33,745 nt of DNA, from positions 295 to 34,039 of the forward strand of contig JAJZDW010000031.1 in NCBI GenBank assembly GCA_021851405.1. Direction: 5' to 3'. The position numbers and the translations under genes were made by a program. Position 1 is the first letter of the stretch. Every line of letters starts with the position of its first letter. Positions 1-8,660 of this stretch are shown one piece after another. This DNA comes from Pseudomonadota bacterium (GTDB lineage: Bacteria > Pseudomonadota > Gammaproteobacteria > Steroidobacterales > Steroidobacteraceae). Below the pieces are notes generated by a model, which was not told the origin of the DNA, did not search any database, and saw nothing but the letters and a program-made list of their open reading frames with translations.

Positions 1-238
1 TCGAAGGCAGCGGCCGCAATTCCACGGCCATGGGTGTCGAGGGTAGCGGGCTCAGCAGCACCACGGCGCTTGGCGTCGAGGGTAGCGGCAAGGCGCAGAT
101 CGCTCTCGGCGTCGAAGGCAGCGGCCGCAATTCCACGGCCATGGGTGTCGAGGGTAGCGGGCTCAGCAGCACCACGGCGCTTGGCGTCGAGGGTAGCGGC
201 AAGGCGCAGATCGCTCTCGGCGTCGAAGGCAGCGGCCG
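1..238 (+). repeat. 111-bp perfect tandem repeat, about 2.1 copies
   Basis: Bases 1-111 and 112-222 are identical, and 223-238 begin a third copy before the sequence diverges at the stop codon. The array continues off the left edge. One 111-bp unit encodes 37 residues, that is three of the GVEGSG protein units, so copy-number change would stay in frame. Confidence 0.95.
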
Positions 239-245
239 GAAATAG
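1..245 (+). CDS. 3' end of a glycine-rich repeat protein (5' end outside window)
   Basis: The open frame enters from the left edge (first full codon at 3) and ends with TAG at 243-245. It consists entirely of units of 12-13 residues built on GVEGSG preceded by A-L or A-M and separated by KAQI, RNST or LSSTT. The pattern of an Ala-(Leu/Met)-Gly step every 12-13 residues resembles the beta-roll head repeats of YadA-type trimeric adhesins, but no C-terminal membrane anchor follows, so it is not a complete autotransporter. The frame has strong G/C preference at third positions, which favours it over the overlapping frame at 34-285. A good terminator follows. Function is not recognised; a surface or structural repeat protein is only an inference. 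Confidence 0.55.
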   Translation, partial: EGSGRNSTAMGVEGSGLSSTTALGVEGSGKAQIALGVEGSGRNSTAMGVEGSGLSSTTALGVEGSGKAQIALGVEGSGRK

Positions 246-298
246 GCGTTTGCATGTAGGAATAGTCGAAATGGCGAATTCCTGACACTTAAGGTAAA

Positions 299-341
299 GA
301 AAACGCCGGCATTTCGTCTGGAAATGCCGGCGTTTTCTTTT
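299..341. terminator. Bidirectional intrinsic terminator between convergent genes
   Basis: A perfect 16-bp stem (299-314 with 322-337) closes a 7-nt loop. It is followed on the plus strand by TTTT and flanked on the other side by A residues, so it can end transcription of both the repeat-protein gene and fadD. Confidence 0.9.
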
Positions 342-352
342 GCAGAGAGCAA

Positions 353-2017
353 TTACCCGATGAGTTCGGCGCGCAATTCCTTGCGCAGGATCTTCCCCAC
401 ATTGCTCTTCGGCAAGTCCTTGCGGAAATAGACGTGCTTCGGGACTTTATACGCCGCCAGTGATTTGCGACAAAAATCGATGATGTCCTGAGCGGTGACC
501 GATGGATCCTTCGGTACCACGAACAGCGCGACGACCTCCCCGGAGTGCTCATCAGGCTGCGCGATCGCGGCGGCCTCGAGGACTGCGGGGTGCGTCACCG
601 CGATCTCCTCGACTTCATTCGGATAGACATTGAAGCCAGAGACCAGAATCATGTCCTTCTTGCGATCCTGCAGATAGACGAATCCTTTCGGATTCATGTA
701 GCCGATATCTCCGGTGCGCAGCCATCCCTCGGGCATCAGCACCGCAGCGGTCTCATCCGGTCGATTCCAGTAGCCGCGCATCACCTGCGGTCCGCGCACG
801 CAGACCTCGCCAGGCTCGCCGAGCGGCACGTCATTGCCGGCGTCGTCCTTGATCGTCACTTCGGTCGAAGGAATGGGCAGTCCCACCGAACCGTTGAAGT
901 CATCCCCGATAGGATTGATCGCGACCGCGGGGGACGTCTCGGTCAACCCCCAGGCCTGACTGAGGATCTTGCCGGTGACTTCCTTCCAACGCTGCGCCAC
1001 GGCGGCCTGAACGGCCATGCCCCCACCCAGCGTGATTTTCAGCTCACTGAAATCCACCTCAGCGAAACCCGGCGTATGCAGTAGCGCGTTGAAGAGCGTA
1101 TTGACGCCACTGAAGAACTCGAACTTGTGGCGCTTCATCTCCGCGACCAGCGCCGGGAAATCCCGCGCGTTGATGATGAGCACGTTCTTCCAGCCCAGGT
1201 ACGCAAACAGCAGGCAATTCGCAGTCAGGGCGAACACGTGATACAGCGGGATCGCTGTGATCAGCGTGCCGGGCTCGCCCGAGAAGTAGCCGTCGATCCA
1301 GGCGAGCGCCTGCAGCAGGTTGGCACAGAGATTGCCATGCGTCAGCATGGCACCCTTGGCAACGCCAGTGGTCCCGCCCGTATATTGCAGGAAGGCCAGA
1401 TCATCGCTACCGAGCGGCGCCGGACGAAAATGCAGGGCGCGCCCCGCACGCAGCACGCTGCGCAGCGCCACGGCCTGCGGAATATGCCACGGCGGAACTT
1501 GCTTGCGGCGGTACCGCACGATGAAGTTGACCAGCCAAGACTTCGGTTTGGGCAACAGATCACCCACCGCCGTCACCAGAACGTGCTTCAGCTGGGTATG
1601 CGGCACCACTTCTTCGACGACGTGGGCGAAGTTCTCCAACACCACGATCGCCAGCGCCCCGGAATCCTCGAGCTGGTGCGCCAGTTCGCGCCCCGTGTAG
1701 AGTGGATTGGTATTGACCACCACTAGGCCGGCGCGCAGCGCGCCAAAGAGCACTACCGGATACTGCAGGCAATTCGGCAGCATGATGGCGATCCGGTCGC
1801 CCTTGGCGAGCCCGACCGATTGCAGCCAGGCCGCAAAGGCGCGACTGAGCTCATCGAGCTCCCCGTAGCTGAGCGTCGTGCCGAACTGCTCGTACGCCGG
1901 CAGTTCGCGGTACGCCGTACAGGCATGATCCACCAGTTCCCCGAGGGAACTCAGCCGCTTCAGGTCGACTTCGGGAGGAACGCCGGGAGGATACGACTGC
2001 AGCCAAATTCGGTTCAT
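353..2017 (-). CDS. fadD: Long-chain fatty acid-CoA ligase FadD
   Basis: A 554-aa acyl-adenylate-forming enzyme that activates long-chain fatty acids to acyl-CoA, using ATP and CoA, for beta-oxidation. It aligns from memory along its whole length with E. coli FadD (561 aa). Both begin with a W-L...YP...P start, and here the P-loop YTGGTTGVAKG lies at residues 212-222. A downstream GWLRTGD motif, the DRKKDMI hinge region and the C-terminal PKSNVGKILR catalytic lysine segment are all present. The start at 2017 (MNRIW) is preferred over an in-frame ATG at 2089 because AAGGGG sits at ribosome-binding distance and FadD homologues begin here. The acyl-CoA dehydrogenase at 5554 would act on its product, but the two genes are not in one operon. 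Confidence 0.95.
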   Translation of the reverse strand: MNRIWLQSYPPGVPPEVDLKRLSSLGELVDHACTAYRELPAYEQFGTTLSYGELDELSRAFAAWLQSVGLAKGDRIAIMLPNCLQYPVVLFGALRAGLVVVNTNPLYTGRELAHQLEDSGALAIVVLENFAHVVEEVVPHTQLKHVLVTAVGDLLPKPKSWLVNFIVRYRRKQVPPWHIPQAVALRSVLRAGRALHFRPAPLGSDDLAFLQYTGGTTGVAKGAMLTHGNLCANLLQALAWIDGYFSGEPGTLITAIPLYHVFALTANCLLFAYLGWKNVLIINARDFPALVAEMKRHKFEFFSGVNTLFNALLHTPGFAEVDFSELKITLGGGMAVQAAVAQRWKEVTGKILSQAWGLTETSPAVAINPIGDDFNGSVGLPIPSTEVTIKDDAGNDVPLGEPGEVCVRGPQVMRGYWNRPDETAAVLMPEGWLRTGDIGYMNPKGFVYLQDRKKDMILVSGFNVYPNEVEEIAVTHPAVLEAAAIAQPDEHSGEVVALFVVPKDPSVTAQDIIDFCRKSLAAYKVPKHVYFRKDLPKSNVGKILRKELRAELIG

Positions 2018-2280
2018 CGCGACGCCCCTTCTTTCGCTCAGCGGCGGCGGAACCGCCCGTCTCGGACGATGGTTCGCCCGCGTGTGCACGAGTGTAACGT
2101 GACGCCGGGTGCGGCGGAATCGGCACCGGGCTCCGGCCCACGCAGCGCCGGCACCCTGTGCGGCAACTCACGGAATGCCGCTGCCGCGGCTCGTATGCTG
2201 CGCGCCATGAGCTGCCGGGCGCGCGCTCGGCACTGGCGCATCCGCTGCCGGCGGTAGGTCCGTCGAGCGCAGGCGCCGCA

Positions 2281-2805
2281 GTGGAGAACCTCTTTTTGGG
2301 AAAACCGCCATCATCCGGCAAGTCTGAACAGCCCGCACACGTGTCGGCGGAAATCGACCTGCTCGAGCAGACCGTCTCGCTCGATGGCCCGCTGCCCGGA
2401 CGGCGCGACACCTACGGACTCGAGCCGCTCGTGATCCCCGGGGAGTGGGTGCTCGAGGGGGAGCCCCGGGCGCGCGAGAAGCCGCTCGCAAGCAGCACCG
2501 ACGGCGCAGCCGCGGCGTTCATGTGGGACTGCACCAGCGGTCGATTCCAGTGGGAATATCCCGCCGAACAGATCGTGCACATCGTGCAGGGCTGCGCGAT
2601 GGTCGAGATCGCCGGTGTCAGCCGGCGGCTGCAAGCGGGCGATACGCACGTCTTTCCGGGCGGTTCCCGATTTCGCTGGAACGTTCCGGATTACGTGCGG
2701 GCCATCGGCTTTCGCCTGCGCGCGCCGGCGGCAGGCACCCTGGGGCGGCGCATTCACGCAGCGCTCAGCGCGCCCTGGCGAGCGTTGCGTACGCGCCCGT
2801 CCTGA
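2281..2805 (+). CDS. Cupin-fold protein, ureidoglycine aminohydrolase-type cupin domain
   Basis: About 174 aa if the GTG at 2281 is the start; no ATG gives a sensible N-terminus and the ribosome-binding site is weak, so the start is uncertain. The C-terminal half (roughly residues 75-155) is a single small cupin of the type also found in (S)-ureidoglycine aminohydrolase. Features are WDCTSGRF, then EQIVHIVQG with the usual Glu and His of the first cupin motif, a G-D-T turn, FPGGS and a closing W-V-Y-R strand. It lies between divergent fadD and the convergent response regulator, so context gives no role. Proteins with this lone domain are mostly uncharacterised, and I assign no substrate. Confidence 0.75.
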   Translation: MENLFLGKPPSSGKSEQPAHVSAEIDLLEQTVSLDGPLPGRRDTYGLEPLVIPGEWVLEGEPRAREKPLASSTDGAAAAFMWDCTSGRFQWEYPAEQIVHIVQGCAMVEIAGVSRRLQAGDTHVFPGGSRFRWNVPDYVRAIGFRLRAPAAGTLGRRIHAALSAPWRALRTRPS

Positions 2806-2820
2806 TCGACGCCCGCAGGC

Positions 2821-3660
2821 TTACTCCGCGGCGCTGCGCTGCAGGGGGCTGTTGCCGAGGAAAATCTCGATTTTGTCCCGATAAGTACGCGAGAGCTTCA
2901 GCTCCTGGCCACCGTCGAGCGTCAGGAAGTACTCGCCGTTCATGTGCGCGCGCAGGCTCTTCACGTAGCGCAGGTTGACGATGGTGGAGCGGTGCACGCG
3001 CTGGAAGATGCGCGGATCGAGCACTTCCTCGAGCTCTTTCATCGTGCCACGCAGGATGTGCGTATCGCCTTCGGCATGCACGCACATGTAATCACCGGCC
3101 GCATCGATCCATTGAATGGAGGTGATGGGCACGCGCGCGGTGTGCCGGCCCTGGCGGATCGGCAGAATCTGCGGATGGCTCGCCTCGATCGCCGTGCTGC
3201 CGTGCTCGAGGATCGTCTCGAGCTCGATCTCCCCGGATCCGGTGATTTCCGCGACCACTTCCATCAGCTTGTCGCGCTGATCGACGGCGTGGCGGGCCTG
3301 CAGGTTCTGCCGCACGCGATCGAGCGTCATCTCGAAGCGGCGCTCATCGACGGGCTTCAACAGATAATCCACGGCGCGCGCCTCGAACGCCCGCAGCGCG
3401 TACTGATCGAACGCGGTGACGAACACGACCAGCGGAACGCTGTCCTGTGGCAGACGCGCAAGCACCTCGAAGCCGGACAGCACGGGCATCTGGATATCCA
3501 GAAACACCACATCGGGGTGCTCGTGCTGGATCACGCCGACCGCATCACGGCCATTGCCGCACTCGGCGATCACTTCGAAATCCGGTGTCTCACGCAGCAG
3601 CCGTTCGATGCCACGCCGAGAGAGCGCCTCGTCGTCGACGATGACCGTCTTGATCTTCAT
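2821..3660 (-). CDS. LytTR-family response regulator (AlgR/LytR type)
   Basis: A 279-aa two-component response regulator. Residues 1-120 form a receiver domain with the acid pocket D9/D10, phosphoacceptor D55 (FLDIQMP), T82 and K102 (LLKP), all intact. Residues about 165-268 form a LytTR DNA-binding domain, with the typical R-V-HRS-IVN segment near its end. By family it binds DNA as a phosphorylation-dependent dimer at direct repeats. No histidine kinase gene is adjacent, so the partner is unknown. The EAL-like gene lies 90 nt upstream on the same strand and may share its transcript. Its stop is convergent with the cupin gene, 15 nt away. Confidence 0.93.
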   Translation of the reverse strand: MKIKTVIVDDEALSRRGIERLLRETPDFEVIAECGNGRDAVGVIQHEHPDVVFLDIQMPVLSGFEVLARLPQDSVPLVVFVTAFDQYALRAFEARAVDYLLKPVDERRFEMTLDRVRQNLQARHAVDQRDKLMEVVAEITGSGEIELETILEHGSTAIEASHPQILPIRQGRHTARVPITSIQWIDAAGDYMCVHAEGDTHILRGTMKELEEVLDPRIFQRVHRSTIVNLRYVKSLRAHMNGEYFLTLDGGQELKLSRTYRDKIEIFLGNSPLQRSAAE

Positions 3661-3750
3661 GGTTTTCCGCCCGCCGCACCCGCTCCGGGGCCGCGGAAGG
3701 GGCCCAAGCTTACCCTATCTTGGCCCGCCGGCGCTCGACGACGCGGCGCC

Positions 3751-5214
3751 TCAGGCACCCGCGGGGGTCTGCAGCCGCGCAATGGGCAGCGGCCGCGCGA
3801 GCATCGATCCCTGGCCGAAGTCGCAGCCCACCGCGGTGAGCCAGCGCAGCGCCTGCTGCGTCTCGATCTGCTGCGCGGCGCAGTGAATGCCGAGCACCTT
3901 GACGGCCTGCACGATGGCGACCACCACGGCCTGCGCAAGCTTGTCTTTCAGCGCGGCCGCACACAGCCGCGGTTCGATCTTGACCAACCGAACCGCCTTG
4001 GAGCGCAGCAGTGGCACCACGGCCGAGTCGAAGGTGAACCCGTCGATCACGACGAATGAGCCGAGCCGCTCGCAGCCGCTGATGAACCGCTCGACCGACG
4101 CGCGCCGCTGGGTGCACAGCGGCTCGGCGATCTCGAACCCGATGTTCTCCGGCGAGATGCCGCTGTGGCTGAAACCGGCACTGAGCTGGCGCAAGAACTG
4201 CTCATCCTCGAGCGTCGCGATGGACAGATTCAGGGTGAACGCGGTGGGTTCGAGCGTCCAATCCGACCGGTGCGCGGCCATCCACGCCAGCAGGCTCTCC
4301 ATCGCCAGAGCATCGAGGGCGGCCGGGTCGCGGTTCTGCCGCGGCGTGCCTCGCGGCAGCACCTCGAAGCGGCGCATCTGCCCTCCGCTGCGCAATTTGA
4401 CGAACGGCATCACCTCGAGCGCCACGCGCTCGGCAGGGCTGCCGGGGATCGCGGCCGCCTGAGCGGCCGCCGGTGCCGGCTGCAGCACCGGCGGCCGCTC
4501 AGGCGGCGGGCTCGGCGCCTGCACCGGCGGCGCTGCGCCAGAGGGCGGCGCTGCAGGCGCGGCCGGTGGTTCGAGTTCGAGCGACAGCTCCCCGTGGGCG
4601 AGCAGCTGATCCACCGCCGCAGGTGCGAGGTCGGCCGTCGCGGCGGGCGACGGAGGCGCAGAAGCGCTCTCGACGGGCGCTGCCTCGTCTGCGAGCGACA
4701 GCAGCATCCCGGTGGGGTCGTGATCGACGCGGCGCTGCGGGGCGTGCGGGATCGCGGCACCGAGTTCGCGGATCAGGGCCTGAACCGGTCCGGTGGCGAT
4801 GCGTCCGAGCAGCCCTTCCCCGCCGGCCTTGGTGTCGGCCAAGACCATCACCAGTCCGGCGAGTCCGGCACGCGCGGCGCGCACCGCGAGAAACACCGCG
4901 ACGCGCCCGTCCTCGACGCGAGCCTCGAAGCTCTCAGCGGCGGTAGCGAAGCGCTCCAGCGCATCGGTGACGAGCGCGTGCTCATCCGGTCCGAGCGCGC
5001 CCTCGCTCAACCACAGCACGTTGCATTGGTTGTCGCAGATGGACACCGAGTGCAGGCGCAGCGGGGGCAATGCCTCGCAGATGCGCCGGCCGAGCGCCTC
5101 GATGCTCTGCGGCGTCGCGGGTGCGCCGGAGTCCTCGGAGTGAGCGCTGTGCAGTGCCGCGGCGTGCATGACATTTCCCATGGATGAGCGGGTGGACGAT
5201 TGGAGTGTATGCAA
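3751..5214 (-). CDS. Degenerate EAL-domain protein, probably non-catalytic
   Basis: Up to 487 aa; starts at 5214, 5181 or 5169 are all possible and none has a clear ribosome-binding site. An N-terminal globular part (about 36-155) with no recognised motif is followed by an Ala/Pro-rich linker (about 175-260). The C-terminal EAL-type domain runs from about 265 to 480. The fold markers remain: EVL at 284-286, NLS at 329-331, FEIAE at 360-364, KIE at 412-414 and GQGSMLARP near 468. Residues that bind metal and activate water in active c-di-GMP phosphodiesterases are altered. DDFG is replaced by IDGFTF (390-395), KID by KIE and EGVET by QQIET. I infer a c-di-GMP-binding or protein-interaction role rather than hydrolysis. 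The LytTR regulator lies downstream. Confidence 0.8.
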   Translation of the reverse strand: MHTLQSSTRSSMGNVMHAAALHSAHSEDSGAPATPQSIEALGRRICEALPPLRLHSVSICDNQCNVLWLSEGALGPDEHALVTDALERFATAAESFEARVEDGRVAVFLAVRAARAGLAGLVMVLADTKAGGEGLLGRIATGPVQALIRELGAAIPHAPQRRVDHDPTGMLLSLADEAAPVESASAPPSPAATADLAPAAVDQLLAHGELSLELEPPAAPAAPPSGAAPPVQAPSPPPERPPVLQPAPAAAQAAAIPGSPAERVALEVMPFVKLRSGGQMRRFEVLPRGTPRQNRDPAALDALAMESLLAWMAAHRSDWTLEPTAFTLNLSIATLEDEQFLRQLSAGFSHSGISPENIGFEIAEPLCTQRRASVERFISGCERLGSFVVIDGFTFDSAVVPLLRSKAVRLVKIEPRLCAAALKDKLAQAVVVAIVQAVKVLGIHCAAQQIETQQALRWLTAVGCDFGQGSMLARPLPIARLQTPAGA

Positions 5215-5553
5215 AGAGTGACACCATGATGCCGGCGGTGCCGTGAACTCCCTCGCGTTCCGCCGGACCTTGCGCGCCGATGACGGCCGCGAACGCGATG
5301 TTTGTCATAGCCGCTTGTCATATTCGCGCCGCGCTCGAGCAGCGCCCGCCCGAGGTTTGACATATGCGGCGGCGCGGGTGCGCGGGGTCCGCTGCCGCCC
5401 CGGGGGGCCTGATGCACCCCGCCCCACCCCACCCGGTCCGGGGAGATCCCGCAACGCGACCCTACCGGCCGGAAGGAAAGTTACTCGGCAGTAGGATATG
5501 CAAGAAAAACAGTTAAAATGGAGGCTGTACTCCCCCGTCCGCGGAGATCGCTC
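5215..5553. promoter_or_regulatory. Divergent intergenic region with three TTGWCATA repeats
   Basis: This gene-free stretch separates the EAL-like gene (minus) from the acyl-CoA dehydrogenase (plus). It contains TTGTCATA at 5302-5309 and 5315-5322, and TTGACATAT at 5357-5365, all in the same orientation and spaced 13 and 42 bp. They could be operator half-sites for a regulator of either gene. No convincing -35/-10 pair was found for either gene. The rest is GC-rich with no coding signal. Confidence 0.4.
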
Positions 5554-7326
5554 ATGTATCGCGCGCCCCTGAGAGAGCTGCGTTTCGTTCTCGAGGAACT
5601 CCTCGGCAGCACCGCCCTGTCCGACTGCCCGCAATATGCCGAGTACTCGCACGAGCTCGGCCGCACCATCCTCGAGGAGGCCGGGCGATTCGCCGAATCG
5701 GTGCTCGAGCCGCTGAACCGCACCGGGGACCAGGAGGGGGCGCACTGGAGTCCCGACGGGGTCCGCGCGCCCGAGGGCTTCAAGGAGGCGTACCGCCAGT
5801 TCGTCGAGGGCGGCTGGCCGCAGCTCGGCGCCGACCCGCGCTTCGGGGGCCAGCCCGTACCGCAGGCGCTCAGCAACGCCGTGCAGGAGATCCTGGCCTC
5901 GGCGAATTTGGCGTTCAAGCTCTGTCCGATGCTCACCCACGGTGCAGTGCATGCGCTGTCGTTGTCCGCCTCGCAGCAACAGCAGCAGCAGTATCTGCCA
6001 AAGATGATCCGCGGCGAGTGGACCGGCACGATGGTGCTCACCGAGCCACAGGCCGGGTCGGATTTGGCGCTGATCCGCACTCGCGCCGTCCCCGAGGGAG
6101 ATCACTTCCGAGTGTTCGGCCAGAAGATCTTCATCACCTGGGGTGAGCACGATCTGACCGAAAACACGATCCACATGGTGCTCGCACGCATCGAGGGCGC
6201 CCCGGCAGGGACCAAGGGCATCTCGCTGTTCATCGTGCCGAAGGTCCTGATCGGCCCCGACGGCTCGCTCGGGGAACGCAACGAAGTACGCTGCGCGTCG
6301 ATCGAGCACAAGCTCGGCATTCACGCCAGCCCGACCTGCGTGCTCGAGTACGGCCATGACCGGGGCGCGGTCGGCTACCTGGTCGGGGAGGCGAACCACG
6401 GCCTGGAATACATGTTCGTCATGATGAATACCGCGCGACTGGCCGTCGGCGTCGAGGGCTACGCCGTCGGGGAGCGTGCCTTCCAGCGCGCCGTTGAATT
6501 CGCCCGCACCCGCGTCCAGGGTCGACCGCCGGGTGCCGCCGGCCCGACACCGATCATCGAACACCCGGACGTGCGGCGCATGCTGCTGACGATGAAGTCC
6601 TGTACCGAAGCGTCGCGCGCACTCGCCCTGTACGCGGGCCTGCAGCTCGATCTGGGCGCCCATCACCCGGACGAGGGAACCCGCCGCGCGGCGCTCGAGC
6701 GCGGCGATCTGCTCATCCCGATCGTCAAAGGCTGGTGCACGGAGAGCGGCAATGAGACTGCGGCGCTCGGGGTGCAGGTGCACGGGGGCATGGGATTCGT
6801 CGAGGAGACCGGCGCGGCGCAGTACGTGCGCGACGTGCGCATCACGACGATTTACGAAGGAACCACCGGCATCCAGTCCAACGACCTCGTGGGCCGCAAG
6901 CTCGCCCGGGACCGCGGTGCGGCCATGGCGAAGCTGCTGTCGGACATGGCCGCCGAGCTGCGCGCCATCGAGACCGCCGTGCCCGCAGTGCTCCAGACCC
7001 GCGATGCGGCCCTGCAGGGCGTCGCGCTGCTCGAGCGCGCGACGCGATCGCTGCTCGTGGCCATGGCGGCGGACGCCGCGCGCGGATTGGCCGTCTCGGT
7101 ACCGTACCTGAAGCTCTGTGGGGTGACGATCGGCGGCTGGCAACTCGCGAAATCCGCGGCGCTCGCCGCGGCGGGACTCAGCGGGGCGGACCGGGCGTTC
7201 TACGAGGCGAAGATCCGCACCGCACACTTTTATGCCCGGCAGGTGCTGCCGCAGGCGCTCGGGCTCGCCCAGATCGTCGAGGGAGGCGCCGAGAGCGTGC
7301 TGGAGGCGGCCGCCGAGCACATCTGA
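5554..7326 (+). CDS. Acyl-CoA dehydrogenase with C-terminal extension (DmdC-like family)
   Basis: A 590-aa FAD flavoprotein that introduces the alpha-beta double bond into an acyl-CoA. The start at 5554 (MYRAPLREL) follows GGAG by 8 nt and matches the short N-terminal helix domain of this long subfamily; an ATG at 5518 is less likely. Recognisable segments are the FAD/acyl-CoA motif TEPQAGSDL, W-G-E near ITWGEHD, the MGFVEETGAAQ segment, and the catalytic-base region YEGTTGIQ with E435. A C-terminal extension of about 130 residues follows, as in the 3-methylmercaptopropionyl-CoA dehydrogenase (DmdC) group. Most members of this group have undetermined chain-length preference, so DMSP metabolism should not be assumed. 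A run of six Gln precedes YLPKM. It converges on the lipase gene 12 nt away. Confidence 0.9.
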   Translation: MYRAPLRELRFVLEELLGSTALSDCPQYAEYSHELGRTILEEAGRFAESVLEPLNRTGDQEGAHWSPDGVRAPEGFKEAYRQFVEGGWPQLGADPRFGGQPVPQALSNAVQEILASANLAFKLCPMLTHGAVHALSLSASQQQQQQYLPKMIRGEWTGTMVLTEPQAGSDLALIRTRAVPEGDHFRVFGQKIFITWGEHDLTENTIHMVLARIEGAPAGTKGISLFIVPKVLIGPDGSLGERNEVRCASIEHKLGIHASPTCVLEYGHDRGAVGYLVGEANHGLEYMFVMMNTARLAVGVEGYAVGERAFQRAVEFARTRVQGRPPGAAGPTPIIEHPDVRRMLLTMKSCTEASRALALYAGLQLDLGAHHPDEGTRRAALERGDLLIPIVKGWCTESGNETAALGVQVHGGMGFVEETGAAQYVRDVRITTIYEGTTGIQSNDLVGRKLARDRGAAMAKLLSDMAAELRAIETAVPAVLQTRDAALQGVALLERATRSLLVAMAADAARGLAVSVPYLKLCGVTIGGWQLAKSAALAAAGLSGADRAFYEAKIRTAHFYARQVLPQALGLAQIVEGGAESVLEAAAEHI

Positions 7327-7338
7327 GCGCCGCGCCGC

Positions 7339-8628
7339 TCAGTCGGGCCGCGACACGCGCAGCCGCACGGGCGGCGGCTCGTTGAGGTCGTCGAGAAATC
7401 GCTGCCGCTGGCGTGCGGTGAGTCGCGCCCAATGCAGCTTGGACGCCGGCAGGCGTGCCAGCTGCGCATCGCTGATCTCGGCCCGGGCCCGCGCGCGGCT
7501 CGACCAGCGCGCCGGCAGGCACGTGGTGACGCCGCAGGTGAGCACCTCAACAATCGCAGCGGCCACCTGCCCGTCGCGGGTCAGGTCACTGTGCGAGGCG
7601 TGTGTGTAGTAGGTCTGCATGCCGGGCGGCGCGGCACTGACGGCAGGCACGGTGCCATCGCCGCCGCGCGTGACCATGTAGCGGAACCCGTCCGCAGTGC
7701 GCGCCACTGCGGTCACCGTCTTAGCGCCGATGCCCGCGATCACCGTGAGCCTCTCATCGGGCGCCGGCAGCGCCTGGTGAAAGCAGCGCGCGCGCTCCAG
7801 CAACGCCGGCCGCGGCGCAGGCCCACAGTCCGGCCAGTGCCGACGGTCCGTCAGGTCAAGTCCATCGGCGGCCGGTGGCAACATCTGGTAGAGGCTTGGA
7901 AAGGCACCAAAGACACGCTCGGCCAGCGCTTCGGCGGTGCAGCTCAGATCGAGCCGCGCGATGTTGCGCACCACCGCGTAGGTACCGCGCAGCGCCTGCA
8001 GCGGGGCAAACGCGCCGCAGTTGGGTGTCCCGAGCAGCACGGCGCGCGCGACATGCGCCGTGCCCTCCTGTGCGAGCGCGATGCGGCTGACGAGTCCGCC
8101 CATGCTGTGCGCGACGATCGCCATCGCTCGCGGCGCATGCTCGCGCAGCCGCGCGGCGAGCGATTCCCCGAGAGTCAGGATGTCCTCGCGCCAATCGTAG
8201 GCGTACAGCGTGACGGGAAACCCCGCGGCCCGCAGCCGGAGTTTGAGTTTCAGGTGCGAGTACAGCACCGCGCCGAGCGGCTCGATCGGCGCACCGGCGT
8301 GCGGATCGAGGAGCGCGAGCCGCCCGGCCTGGATATCCAGCGGATCGAGCCACAACACGTCATCCGGCAGCGGCGCGCGCCGGCGCAAGCCCAGCAGCGA
8401 GCCGAGAATGCCGGGCACGATGAACACGTGCGGGAGCGACGCGTCGCTCGGGCGCAGCGCCGCGACGGTCGCGAGCTGCGCAAGCGCTTGGTATTCGCCG
8501 AGCCCGAAATACGCCTCGAGCGCCGCGCGCTGCTCGCCGGTGCGCAGCAGCTGCTCGACGGCCGCATCGCTCAGGCCGAGGCGGTCATACGGCGTAACGT
8601 GGTCTGTGACGGTGGCAACTCGGCTCAC
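7339..8628 (-). CDS. LCAT-like alpha/beta-hydrolase (lipase/acyltransferase)
   Basis: About 429 aa from a GTG at 8628. No ATG is available and the ribosome-binding site is poor, so the start is tentative. The sequence has the lecithin:cholesterol acyltransferase-type arrangement. An early VPGILGS segment (about 71-77) is the oxyanion-loop region. The nucleophile elbow AHSMGG has S175, GGDGTVP supplies D324, and YTHASHSDL supplies the His (343 or 346). It lacks an obvious signal peptide, so it may be intracellular or its N-terminus may be wrong. Members hydrolyse or transfer ester-linked acyl chains; the substrate cannot be read from sequence. It starts 32 nt after the oxyR stop on the same strand and may be co-transcribed with it. 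Confidence 0.85.
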   Translation of the reverse strand: MSRVATVTDHVTPYDRLGLSDAAVEQLLRTGEQRAALEAYFGLGEYQALAQLATVAALRPSDASLPHVFIVPGILGSLLGLRRRAPLPDDVLWLDPLDIQAGRLALLDPHAGAPIEPLGAVLYSHLKLKLRLRAAGFPVTLYAYDWREDILTLGESLAARLREHAPRAMAIVAHSMGGLVSRIALAQEGTAHVARAVLLGTPNCGAFAPLQALRGTYAVVRNIARLDLSCTAEALAERVFGAFPSLYQMLPPAADGLDLTDRRHWPDCGPAPRPALLERARCFHQALPAPDERLTVIAGIGAKTVTAVARTADGFRYMVTRGGDGTVPAVSAAPPGMQTYYTHASHSDLTRDGQVAAAIVEVLTCGVTTCLPARWSSRARARAEISDAQLARLPASKLHWARLTARQRQRFLDDLNEPPPVRLRVSRPD

Positions 8629-8660
8629 GATGTATCGATTATGCCATCCGGATGCGCCGC

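Noticed and set aside
1-238. CRISPR-like reading of the tandem repeats
   Set aside because: The repeats are contiguous 111-bp coding units with no unique spacers.
34-285. Alternative frame through the 111-bp repeats, running past them
   Set aside because: Arg/Ser-rich shadow; the GVEGSG frame has better codon use and a stop directly before the terminator.
5305-7320. A 671-codon open frame on the minus strand
   Set aside because: Antisense to the well-supported acyl-CoA dehydrogenase; composition is that of a shadow frame.
7323-7342. Terminator between the acyl-CoA dehydrogenase and lipase genes
   Set aside because: CTGAGCG/CGCTCAG forms only a 7-bp stem that overlaps both stop codons and has no T-run; not strong enough to call.
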